In this document: positions 18,088-26,446 of the stretch, one piece after another
Layout of the letters: each line of letters begins with the position of its first letter
Position numbering within the stretch: the stretch's first letter is position 1
NCBI GenBank assembly: GCA_013822735.1
Contig: PNKZ01000027.1
Coordinates: 17,419 to 81,418 of the forward strand
Reading direction: 5' to 3'
Origin: Pirellula sp.
Lineage (GTDB): Bacteria; Planctomycetota; Planctomycetia; Pirellulales; PNKZ01
Length of the DNA stretch: 64,000 bases
Notes under the pieces: generated by a model
Told to the model about the DNA's origin: nothing
What the model saw: the letters and a program-made list of their open reading frames with translations, nothing else
The model's database searches: none
Position numbers and translations under genes: made by a program

Positions 18088-19790
18088 CATCGAGCCGCAC
18101 GTCGACCGACGCAGCGCCGAAGCCGACCGTGGCGGGCTATTTGCCAACGGTGTTCGCGCTCGTCGCGGCGGCCCTATTGCTGTTTTGGAACCTCGGCTTT
18201 TATCCGTTCTGGGGCGACGAGGCCGATACGGTAATTTTTGCTCGTGGGGTTTGGGAGACCGGCGACATGTCGGCCCTCTACGGCGAAAATCTTTACGCGT
18301 ACCGCGATGGCACGTTGCTCGTGCAACTCAAGAACCGCAGCACTCCCCCCGCGGCCTACTATTTGGTGGCGCCGTTTTGGGGCACGTTCGGGCCGGATCA
18401 TTTCGGCTTGCGCCTGCCGTTTGCCTTGTGCACGTTAGGCGTCGTTGCACTGGTCGGGCGCTGGTTGGTGCGCGAGAGCCTCGCCTGGCCGTTGCAGGCT
18501 TGTTTGCTCGGCGCGCTCGTGCTCAACGTCTCCTTTTTGCTCTATGGTCGACAATGCCGTTACTCGGCGCTGGCGACGCTGCTGACCGCCGCAGTGGCCT
18601 ATTGCTATTGGTTCTTTGACGGTTCGCGGCGCAAGCTGGCCGCGGTTGTCGTCGGCCTGTGCCTGTTGGCGGCAACGCATTATTTGCACTTTGCGGCCGG
18701 CGTCGCAGCGCTGCTCGTAGACTACGTGCTCTGCGGGCGACGGACCATGCGTTTGAGCGCCCGACAATGGACCGCCGTTCTCTTGCCGACGGCGATCGTG
18801 TTTGCACTGCTCGTGGCGGTTTATAATCCGCTCGGAAAGCACACGCAGACTGAGCCTGTCGCCGGGGCTCAGGCATCGACGAACATCCTGCTCGATAAGG
18901 CGAAGCTATTGTGGTGGTCGCTGCGCGATTTGAACGGTTGCGAGTATGGCGTGGGAATCGTGCTGGCCGCCGCTCCGCTGGTGTTTCTATGGCGAAAGTC
19001 CTGGGGACCACTCCGACTCTGGCTGGCCTGCTTCGTGTACATCGTCGCTACGACCCTGCTCTCGCCGCAGCCGGTAGACCGCACGCTCGAGGCCGACGTC
19101 CGATATCTCGCCCCGCTCATTCCGGCGCTGATCGCACTCACGGTGCTCGCTGTTGAACGCGCGTGCGGCGGACGGATGTTGCTCGCGGCTCCGATTACGG
19201 CCTTGTGTGTTTTTACCAACATGGCGCATAAGCCGTGGGATCCGTTCGAATGGCCGGAGCGAATTACGAAACGCTTCTCGGATGCCGCGTGGGTATCGCA
19301 TCCCTGGCGTTCGACGATCGGCGATTTTGTGCACGAGCTTTATCATCCGCGACGTACGGCCGGCGCGGCGCTTTCTCAGTGGCTTAAGGAAAATGCCCGG
19401 CCCGGCGACACGGCTTGGCTGACGCCGAGCGATTGGATGGCGCCGCAAATCATTGAAACGCCGGAGCTCATTTACGGTTGGCAGTTGGAACGACCCGCGC
19501 GCGAAGCCGACTTCGCCGCGCTTCCGCGCATTCATTTCGCGGGAGAGGTTCCGGTCGATTGGATCGTCGTCTTCGGGTTCGGCAATGTCGACACGCTCCG
19601 GTTGCGGCATGTGAAAGAAAATGTGCTGCCCCGGCTTGCGGCGCGCGGATTCCACTACGATCAGGCGGCGCACTTGTCGGAGTACTTCGACGACCGCACT
19701 CGCCCGGAGTTGTTTTGGCACTGGTTTCGCGACGAACCGTATGATAAGACCAATCGCGGAATTACGATTTTTCGACTTCGGCAACCTTAA
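18084..19790 (+). CDS. ArnT-like membrane glycosyltransferase (GT39/GT83 type)
   Basis: 568 residues. About a dozen hydrophobic segments fill residues 18-370, with an early periplasmic-loop acidic pair WGDEAD (43-48), the hallmark of GT-C polyprenyl-phosphate-sugar transferases. A soluble C-terminal part (about 400-568) follows. It would use the lipid-linked sugar plausibly made by the GT2 enzyme two genes upstream to decorate a lipid, glycan or protein outside the membrane. The adjacent 19794 gene follows without a gap. Confidence 0.8.
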   Translation: MTSSRTSTDAAPKPTVAGYLPTVFALVAAALLLFWNLGFYPFWGDEADTVIFARGVWETGDMSALYGENLYAYRDGTLLVQLKNRSTPPAAYYLVAPFWGTFGPDHFGLRLPFALCTLGVVALVGRWLVRESLAWPLQACLLGALVLNVSFLLYGRQCRYSALATLLTAAVAYCYWFFDGSRRKLAAVVVGLCLLAATHYLHFAAGVAALLVDYVLCGRRTMRLSARQWTAVLLPTAIVFALLVAVYNPLGKHTQTEPVAGAQASTNILLDKAKLLWWSLRDLNGCEYGVGIVLAAAPLVFLWRKSWGPLRLWLACFVYIVATTLLSPQPVDRTLEADVRYLAPLIPALIALTVLAVERACGGRMLLAAPITALCVFTNMAHKPWDPFEWPERITKRFSDAAWVSHPWRSTIGDFVHELYHPRRTAGAALSQWLKENARPGDTAWLTPSDWMAPQIIETPELIYGWQLERPAREADFAALPRIHFAGEVPVDWIVVFGFGNVDTLRLRHVKENVLPRLAARGFHYDQAAHLSEYFDDRTRPELFWHWFRDEPYDKTNRGITIFRLRQP

Positions 19791-19793
19791 GTG

Positions 19794-20393
19794 ATGGCGA
19801 GTGCGACGACGACTGACGACGGGAGCGGCTTCGGATATCCGGCGGCGCTGGTTTGGTGCGGCGCCGTACTGTTCGGCGTCGGCTCGGGTACGGCCGCGGC
19901 GTTGTTACAGCGCTGGTTCGCGCCGATCGGCGTCTTTCCGTTGGCCGTCGGCGTGATTGCGGGCTTGGCGACCGGCGGGCTCTGGGCCGGGCGCGGCGGA
20001 GGCTCGAAACGGGCTATTCTTGCGAGCGCCTCGCTCGCGGCTTTCGTCTGTATTGCGACGTTACACCTCGCTTCATACTTCATCGCCGAACGCGACGCCG
20101 AAATTCGCCGCCGCGAGGTACACGAGCAGATGTTTAAGCTCGTGCCGGAGCCGGGCGTGGAATTCGATCAGGCGGAGAACGGCTCCACGTTGCGGCGCTA
20201 TTTCAGCGAGCAGTGGTACGTCGGCCGCAAGCTTGGGGAGCAGCGCGTCAAAGGTTGGGTGCTCGCGGCCTGGTGGATCGGCGATGCACTCTTGTTGTGG
20301 CTCGGGGCGACGTTGGCGGCCGCGGCCGTCGGCAAGCCGTTGCCGTCGCGCGGACGCGTGCCGCCCGTAGAGAATTCGAGGACCGACGCGTGA
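19794..20393 (+). CDS. Small membrane protein, unknown function
   Basis: 199 residues from the ATG at 19794 (a GTG at 19791 is also in frame). Four hydrophobic segments: about 14-38, 44-62, 72-98 and 160-186. Charged residues in the middle (ERDAEIRRREVHEQ) suggest a periplasmic or cytoplasmic loop. No family recognised. Its stop overlaps the acpS start (GTGA), so coupling with the glycosyltransferase run is likely. Confidence 0.7.
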   Translation: MASATTTDDGSGFGYPAALVWCGAVLFGVGSGTAAALLQRWFAPIGVFPLAVGVIAGLATGGLWAGRGGGSKRAILASASLAAFVCIATLHLASYFIAERDAEIRRREVHEQMFKLVPEPGVEFDQAENGSTLRRYFSEQWYVGRKLGEQRVKGWVLAAWWIGDALLLWLGATLAAAAVGKPLPSRGRVPPVENSRTDA

Positions 20394-20806
20394 ACGTCAT
20401 CGGCATCGGCAGTGAAGTGGTCGAGTGTTTGCGCGTCGCCAAGATGATCGAGCGGCACGGCGAGCAATTCATTAACCGAGTCTACACTTCGGCGGAAATT
20501 CGCTACTGCAATAGTCGTAAGCAGGCGACGCAACATTTCGCCGGACGCTGGGCGGCGAAGGAAGCCGTTGTACGTGCGCTCGGCGTTCAAAACCGGCGGG
20601 GCTTCGACTGGCGCGACGTCGAGATTCGTCGCAACAAGTCCGGCCGGCTCACTGCCGCGTTTCGCGGTGCGGCCCGCGACTTGATTGAGCAATGGAACGT
20701 CGGTGATATTCACCTGACGATATCCCATTGCCGAAGCGTGGCCATGGCCACGGCGCTCGTGTTGGCGCGGCCGGAAAAAGCGGCGGCGCCATCGGACGAG
20801 GACTAA
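20390..20806 (+). CDS. acpS: Holo-acyl-carrier-protein synthase (4'-phosphopantetheinyl transferase)
   Basis: 138 residues from a GTG. It adds the phosphopantetheine arm to acyl carrier protein. The family core is seen: N-terminal GIGSEVVE, FAGRWAAKEAVVRALG (Glu58) and the C-terminal strand HLTISHCRSVAMA. The first acidic metal ligand, normally Asp in GIDxVE/GxGxDIVE, is Glu9 here; Glu can still bind Mg2+. The protein is slightly longer than typical (about 120-126 residues), with an acidic Ala-rich tail. It ends a run of overlapping genes with glycosyltransferases. Confidence 0.88.
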   Translation: MNVIGIGSEVVECLRVAKMIERHGEQFINRVYTSAEIRYCNSRKQATQHFAGRWAAKEAVVRALGVQNRRGFDWRDVEIRRNKSGRLTAAFRGAARDLIEQWNVGDIHLTISHCRSVAMATALVLARPEKAAAPSDED

Positions 20807-20838
20807 GCCTCGTGCGGAGTTGCTCGCTCGAAGCGCGT

Positions 20839-23538
20839 TTATTCTTCGGCGGGCTCTGCGACTTTCTTTTTCGCCTTCTTCTTTTTTGCTCCGCCGGCGG
20901 CCGCCTTCTTCGCGGGACGCTTTTTCTTCGCACTCGGACCTATCAACGCGCGCGCCGCCAACAGCGGCAACGCCATTTCCAGGGTGGCGTCTTCGATCGA
21001 CGTGTCTTTCGGCAACGAAGCGTTGGAAGTCCCGTCGGTCACATAAGGGCCGTAGCGCCCTTCGAACAGATTCACCGGCTGCTTCGTCACCGGCGATTCG
21101 CCGAGCACTTTGAGCGGCGTTCGGGCCGCGCCGAAGCCGCGTTTTTGGGCTTTCGGCTGCGCGAGTAATTCGAGTGCTTCCGGTAGCGTGATTTCCAGCG
21201 GCGAGGCCGTGGCAGGCAGGCTGCGCGTATCGGCGCCCGCTTTCACATAAGGACCAAAGCGACCGTTGTAGACCGTGATCTTCTCGCCGTCGGCCTCGCG
21301 CACGCCGAGCGTGCGCGGCAGTGAGAGGAGTTTCAAAGCGACTTCGACCGTGACGTCTTCCGGCTTCATTCCCTTGAGCAACGAAGCGTTCTTCTTCTCT
21401 TCGTCGTCGGCGGCACCAAGCTGAATGTACGGTCCGAAGCGGCCGATCTTCAAATAGATCGGTTGTCCGGTTTCCGGCGAGCTACCGAGCGGTTCGTCGG
21501 CAACCGCGGCCTGAGTCAACAGGTTCACGGCGGCGTCGATCGTCAGTTCGTCCGGCGGGAAGCCGTCGGGGATGCTGGCCCTGCGGTCGCCGTGCTCGAG
21601 GAACGGTCCGTAGCGGCCCACGCGTACGAAGATCGGGATCTCGCTTCCCGGCGGCGTACCGAGTTCGGTGCGGCACGCTTCGCGGGCATCGATCTCTTCG
21701 GCCTTTCCGCTGACCTTCTGCTTCAGGCCGTTTTCGTCGTCGCCATTGTAGAAGTTGCGCAGGTATTCAAGCTGCCCTCGTTCGCCGCGGCTCACCGCGT
21801 CGAGGTCTTCTTCCATTTGTGCCGTGAAACCGTAGTCGACCAGCGACGGTAGATGGCTCGTCATCAGCTTGGCAACGGCCATCGCCGTCCACGTCGGCAC
21901 CAGCGCGTTCCCCTTCTTGTAGACGTAGTCGCGAGCCAAGATCGTCTCGATAATCGAGGCGTACGTACTCGGTCGACCGATGCCGAGTTCTTCCAGCGAC
22001 TTGGTCAGCGTCGCTTCATTAAATCGCGCCGGCGGTTGCGTCGTGTGTTCTTTCGGCGACAGGTCGACGCAGGTGATTGCTTCATTGACCTCGACGGCGG
22101 GAAGGATCTTCTCGCGATCGGCCAATTCCGCTTGCGGATCGTCGGAACCTTCGACGTAGGCCCGCAAATAGCCGGCGAAGTCGATGGTCTTGCCGCTCAC
22201 CGTGAAGACGGCCCCGTCTCCTTCGACCGTGATGGTGATCCGCCGGCCGCGGCTGTCGGCCATCTGGCTGGCGATCGTCCGCTTCCAGATCATTTCATAG
22301 AGGCGGAACTGCTCGTCGTTGAGCTCTCCGCGCAACGTGCCGGGGAGCGTGAAAGGGTGGCCCGCCGGGCGGATGGCTTCGTGCGCTTCCTGCGCGTTCT
22401 TCACCTTGGTCTGGTACACGCGCGGGGCATCCGGCAAATACTCCTTGCCATACTCCGACATCACCAGTTCGCGAGCCGCTTCGACGGCGACGGTCGCCAA
22501 GTTTGTCGAGTCGGTACGCATGTAAGTGATGTAGCCGTTTTCATACAAGCTCTGAGCGACTTGCATCGTCCGCTTGGCGGTGAAGCTCAGCTTGCGGTTG
22601 GCTTCCTGTTGCAGCGTGCTCGTGGTGAACGGCGGATAGGGACGCGACGTGTACGGCTTGTCGTCGATCGCCGTGACGCTGAACTTGGCCTTGCGCAACC
22701 GCTCCAGCATGGCGTCGGCCGCCACGGCGTCGAGCTGCAGGTACTTCGGGTCTTTCAGTTTGCCCGTCGCTTGGTCGAAGTCTTTCGCCGCCGGAATGCG
22801 GCGGCCGTCGACGCTGACGAGCTCGGCTTCGAAGCCGGTCGATTCAGGAGCGCGGGCACAGGCGAATTGGCCTAGCAGGTCCCAATACGTGGCCGAACGA
22901 AACGCCATCCGCTCGTTTTCGCGGTCGACGATCATCCGCACTGCGACGCTTTGCACGCGGCCGGCCGAAAGGCGAGGGCGAACCTTCTTCCACAACAGCG
23001 GCGACACTTCGTAGCCGTAGAGACGGTCGACAATTCGTCGTGCTTCTTGAGCGCGAACGAGGTTCTGGTCGATATCGCGAGGGTGTTCGAGTGCGCCGAG
23101 GATGGCCTCTTCGGTGATTTCGTGAAATACGAGCCGCTTGACCGGGATTTTGGGTTGCAGGATCTCCTGCAAATGCCAACTAATGGCTTCCCCTTCGCGG
23201 TCTTCGTCCGTCGCCAGATAAAGTTCGCCGGCCGCCTTCACCAAACCCTTCAACTTACGGACATGTTCCGCTTTATCGGGCGGAATCACGTAGATAGGCT
23301 GGAATTCTTCCTCGACGTTGACGCCGAGGTTGGCCCATTTCTGACCTTTATATTGCGCCGGAATCTGCTTCGCCCCTTGGGGCAAATCGCGGACGTGCCC
23401 GATGCTCGCCTCGATGATGAAGTCGCTGCCGAGAAACTTGCCGATCGTCCGCGCCTTGGCCGGCGACTCGACGATGACGAGCGACTTGCCGGAGCCCGCG
23501 GGCTTCTTCGACGATGCTTTTGCGGCTTTCTTAGCCAT
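20839..23538 (-). CDS. topA: DNA topoisomerase I
   Basis: 899 residues with start at 23538 (MAKKAAKASSKK); the frame is open upstream to 23664 but that part is Arg-rich and unconserved. It relaxes negative supercoils. TOPRIM domain: SLVIVESPAKARTIGKFLG with Glu24, and TDEDREGE (110-117). Catalytic Tyr339 lies in YITYMRTDS. C-terminal repeats of the type IGRFGPYIQLGA, NGRFGPYVKAG and EGRYGPYVTDG replace the zinc fingers of E. coli TopA. The end is a Lys/Ala-rich tail (KKKRPAKKAAAGGAKKKKAK). A TTGACA-type promoter lies upstream at 23664-23693. Confidence 0.97.
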   Translation of the reverse strand: MAKKAAKASSKKPAGSGKSLVIVESPAKARTIGKFLGSDFIIEASIGHVRDLPQGAKQIPAQYKGQKWANLGVNVEEEFQPIYVIPPDKAEHVRKLKGLVKAAGELYLATDEDREGEAISWHLQEILQPKIPVKRLVFHEITEEAILGALEHPRDIDQNLVRAQEARRIVDRLYGYEVSPLLWKKVRPRLSAGRVQSVAVRMIVDRENERMAFRSATYWDLLGQFACARAPESTGFEAELVSVDGRRIPAAKDFDQATGKLKDPKYLQLDAVAADAMLERLRKAKFSVTAIDDKPYTSRPYPPFTTSTLQQEANRKLSFTAKRTMQVAQSLYENGYITYMRTDSTNLATVAVEAARELVMSEYGKEYLPDAPRVYQTKVKNAQEAHEAIRPAGHPFTLPGTLRGELNDEQFRLYEMIWKRTIASQMADSRGRRITITVEGDGAVFTVSGKTIDFAGYLRAYVEGSDDPQAELADREKILPAVEVNEAITCVDLSPKEHTTQPPARFNEATLTKSLEELGIGRPSTYASIIETILARDYVYKKGNALVPTWTAMAVAKLMTSHLPSLVDYGFTAQMEEDLDAVSRGERGQLEYLRNFYNGDDENGLKQKVSGKAEEIDAREACRTELGTPPGSEIPIFVRVGRYGPFLEHGDRRASIPDGFPPDELTIDAAVNLLTQAAVADEPLGSSPETGQPIYLKIGRFGPYIQLGAADDEEKKNASLLKGMKPEDVTVEVALKLLSLPRTLGVREADGEKITVYNGRFGPYVKAGADTRSLPATASPLEITLPEALELLAQPKAQKRGFGAARTPLKVLGESPVTKQPVNLFEGRYGPYVTDGTSNASLPKDTSIEDATLEMALPLLAARALIGPSAKKKRPAKKAAAGGAKKKKAKKKVAEPAEE

Positions 23539-23663
23539 GAGGAACTTATGCGAAAGAGGCTGAATCCGGGGCGCTCGATGTCGTCGGGAACCCTGTTTGG
23601 GATTGCATTTACGACGACGACACCTAAAATCACGGCCGTCGCGGGGACAACCGTTCACGCTCA

Positions 23664-23693
23664 CTGTTACCCTTGGGTTCCCCCCGCTGTCAA
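23664..23693 (-). promoter_or_regulatory. Possible promoter for topA
   Basis: On the reverse strand a perfect TTGACA (23693-23688) is followed after 18 bases by TAACAG (23669-23664), a weak -10. The leader would be about 125 bases. Confidence 0.35.
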
Positions 23694-23773
23694 GGGTTCA
23701 ATCGTCGCGGCGAGCGCGCATTACGCGAAGTTTCGACCGCCCGTTTTTCAACCGGTAAGGATTTCGGTTCACG

Positions 23774-26371
23774 ATGGCCAGCCCCTTTTCGCTGTTTCGT
23801 AAAAACCAAAAAGTCATGATGGCGGCGCTAGTTCTTCTGGCCATGGTCGCCTTCGTATTGTCGGACGCCATTGATTTTTCCGGCCGTGGCGCAGGGGGCG
23901 GTTCGGGACAAGATCCCGTCGTCGTCGAGTCGAAATACTTTGAACTTAAAGAATCGGATATCGATCGCGCCATCGCCGATCGGGTGCTCGTGCACCAAAT
24001 TTTAACGCGGGCCGCGTCGGAGCTTCGACTGAAGGGGGAACTGGCTCGCTTCCAGCAGCAGTTCCAAGGTCTGCCTCCCGAGTTTCTTCAAGAGCAGCTT
24101 GGGCGGATGGAGGCGCAAGTCGTCCAGCAGACGCACGCGGACGTCGTCAACTTCATCGGCTCGGCTGATGAAACTTCGGTTGTCGAGAGCATCACGCTCG
24201 CAGATACCGCGAAGCGGATGGGCGTTCGCGTTTCCGACGCCCGCGTGGAAGGCTTTATCTTCGGCCTCGTCCCGGGCATGACGAAGGAGATGTTCGTCGA
24301 AATCCTGAAGAAGCAGCCGCGGCTTTCATTAGAAGTGCTGTACGACGCCTTCCGCCGAGAACTGTTGGCCGACAGCGTGCGGAGCGTTCTGGCGCGTAAC
24401 TCCGCATCGACTTCGACGCCGATCGATCGCTGGAACTATTTCCTCCGCAAGAACCTTCGCGCCTCGGTTGAAGTGTTGCCGGTTCGTGCCGCCGACGTGA
24501 TCAAGGCCGGGAAGGTCGCCGAGCCGACAAAAACGGAACTGACCGAATTCTACGAAAAGTACAAGTACCTCGAACCGGTTCCGGGTTCGCCGGTTCCGGG
24601 TTTCAAGGTTCCACAAAAGGCTGCGTTCCAATATTTCGTGGCCGACGAAGCGAAGTTCTACGCTCCGGAAAAGATCACGACCGAAGCGATCGCCGCCCAC
24701 TACGAGGCTAACAAGGCTCGCTACCCGTACACGCCGCAGGATTTCTCGGACCCGGCCGCGCCGGTAGTCCCGACCACTCCTTCCGCAACGACGCCACCTG
24801 CCGGCGCCCCGGGTTCGATCGCGCCGCTACCGGCACTGAAGGCCAATCCGGCAATGCCGACGGAGAGCAAGCCCGAGGTGAAGGCCGAACCGAAGTCGGA
24901 AGCGAAGCCCGAGGGGTCGAAGCCGGCCGCCGATAAAAAGGAGCCTGAGAAGAAGGAACCGGAGAAGAAGGAAGAAAAGAAACCGGCCGACGACAAGAAA
25001 CCGGAAGAAAAGAAGCCGGAAGAAAAGAAGCCGACCGAAGTTAAGGATGGCGATTGCGGCGAGATCGCGGCGAGCGACGTCGTAAGCTTCGACCTCGAAG
25101 CCTCGGCAAGCGATTGCCAAGCTGAAACCGCGAAGCCTGCCCCGAGTGCTTCGGCCGCCGCAACGCCGACGGCCACCAAGCCGGCCGCCGCACCGAGTGC
25201 AACGCCGTCCGCTACGGCCACGCCTTCAGCAACCGGCGCCGTATCGTCGCCTGCCGCGACGGGCACTGCCGCGTCACCGACCGCAACGGCCCCCGCCGTC
25301 ACCGCGCCGGTACTGCCGCCGTCGCCGTTGCCGAGCGAAGACGTCATGCTGCCCGAAGACGTGCGCACGGGTCGCGAGCCGCAATTCGACCCGCTGTGGC
25401 GCGTCGAAGAAAAGATTCGCAAAGAACTCGCCGATGCCGCCGCCCGCGAAGAAATCAAAACGATCTTCGACAAACTGCGCACCCAAATGAACGACAAGTC
25501 GTTGGTGCTCATCAAGAGCGACCAAAAGGACGCCCCTCTCTATACCGACGCCGAGTGGGCTGCCCTCGCGAAGCCTTATCCTGCGCTCGAAGCCAAATCG
25601 ACGGGACTCGTCGACCGCATCCAGGCCATCGCGTCGAGCGACGAGCCGGGGCTGTTTCACGCCACGATCAACGGCGAACTGTTCGCGACCCGCGAGTATT
25701 CGAACAGCGGGACCTACTCGCCGAGTGAAGCATTGGAAATTCCCAAGGCCACGGGCGTCGAAGCGCTGACGGACCCTTCCGGCGAGAAGACGGTGCACTA
25801 CCTCTTCTGGAAGACGAAGAACGAACCGGCACACACGCCGGAACTCGCCGCGATCCAAGCGGAAGTGAAGTTCGCGTGGCAAACCGAGAAGGCTCGTAAG
25901 CTCATCCGCGAAGAAGCGGCCGCTCTCGCCAAGAAGGCCCGCGAAACGCCGAAGCCCCTTTCGCAAGTCTTCCCCGATCGCGACGTGAAGCGTACCAACG
26001 CTTTCATGTGGTACGAAACCGATCTCTCCGGCGGCTTCGGTCGTGAAACGCCGACGCGGCTCAGCAAGGTCGACAACGTCGAAGACGCGGGACCGGAATT
26101 TATGCAAGCGGTGTTCGGCCTCGATGTCGGCCAAGTCGCCACGGCGATGAACAATCCGGAGAACATCTGCTACGTGATCCACGACATCACGATGGAGCCC
26201 TCGCGTCATAAACTGCTGCGAGACTTCGAAGTGGATCACTTCGAAACCTACATGCAGTTCGGCGCCGCCGACGCTCGCCGCCTCAGCGAAGAGGCGACCG
26301 AAGCGTTGATCACCGATGCGGGCCTACATTGGGTTCGCGAAGCCAAGGCCCCGTCGCTCTTCGGTCCGTAA
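23774..26371 (+). CDS. Large membrane-anchored SurA/PpiD-like protein with low-complexity linker
   Basis: 865 residues. A short cytoplasmic tail, one membrane helix (about 14-31) and a large periplasmic part. Residues about 40-345 resemble the N-terminal chaperone module of PpiD/SurA-type peptidyl-prolyl isomerases (SELRLKGELARFQQQF, VSDARVEGFIFG). A Pro/Lys/Glu-rich stretch (about 368-418, with repeated EKKEPEKK) and an Ala/Thr/Pro-rich stretch (about 455-515) follow, then a C-terminal domain of about 330 residues. No clear PpiC rotamase active site is recognised. A role in outer-membrane protein folding or export is an inference. Confidence 0.75.
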   Translation: MASPFSLFRKNQKVMMAALVLLAMVAFVLSDAIDFSGRGAGGGSGQDPVVVESKYFELKESDIDRAIADRVLVHQILTRAASELRLKGELARFQQQFQGLPPEFLQEQLGRMEAQVVQQTHADVVNFIGSADETSVVESITLADTAKRMGVRVSDARVEGFIFGLVPGMTKEMFVEILKKQPRLSLEVLYDAFRRELLADSVRSVLARNSASTSTPIDRWNYFLRKNLRASVEVLPVRAADVIKAGKVAEPTKTELTEFYEKYKYLEPVPGSPVPGFKVPQKAAFQYFVADEAKFYAPEKITTEAIAAHYEANKARYPYTPQDFSDPAAPVVPTTPSATTPPAGAPGSIAPLPALKANPAMPTESKPEVKAEPKSEAKPEGSKPAADKKEPEKKEPEKKEEKKPADDKKPEEKKPEEKKPTEVKDGDCGEIAASDVVSFDLEASASDCQAETAKPAPSASAAATPTATKPAAAPSATPSATATPSATGAVSSPAATGTAASPTATAPAVTAPVLPPSPLPSEDVMLPEDVRTGREPQFDPLWRVEEKIRKELADAAAREEIKTIFDKLRTQMNDKSLVLIKSDQKDAPLYTDAEWAALAKPYPALEAKSTGLVDRIQAIASSDEPGLFHATINGELFATREYSNSGTYSPSEALEIPKATGVEALTDPSGEKTVHYLFWKTKNEPAHTPELAAIQAEVKFAWQTEKARKLIREEAAALAKKARETPKPLSQVFPDRDVKRTNAFMWYETDLSGGFGRETPTRLSKVDNVEDAGPEFMQAVFGLDVGQVATAMNNPENICYVIHDITMEPSRHKLLRDFEVDHFETYMQFGAADARRLSEEATEALITDAGLHWVREAKAPSLFGP

Positions 26372-26398
26372 CGGATCGACGAGCAAGCTATCGGCGAG

Positions 26399-26432
26399 CG
26401 GCGGGGGTTGATCCCCGCCGTCTCGACTTTGT
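26399..26432 (+). terminator. Possible rho-independent terminator
   Basis: An eight-base-pair GC stem (26399-26406 and 26413-26420) with a short loop, followed by CTTTGTTG. It lies between convergent genes; only the + strand carries a T-rich tail. Confidence 0.4.
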
Positions 26433-26446
26433 TGCCTAGCGACAAA

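Noticed and set aside
24875..25050. KE-rich tandem DNA repeat as a recombination site
   Set aside because: It is simple low-complexity coding sequence in frame within the SurA/PpiD-like gene.
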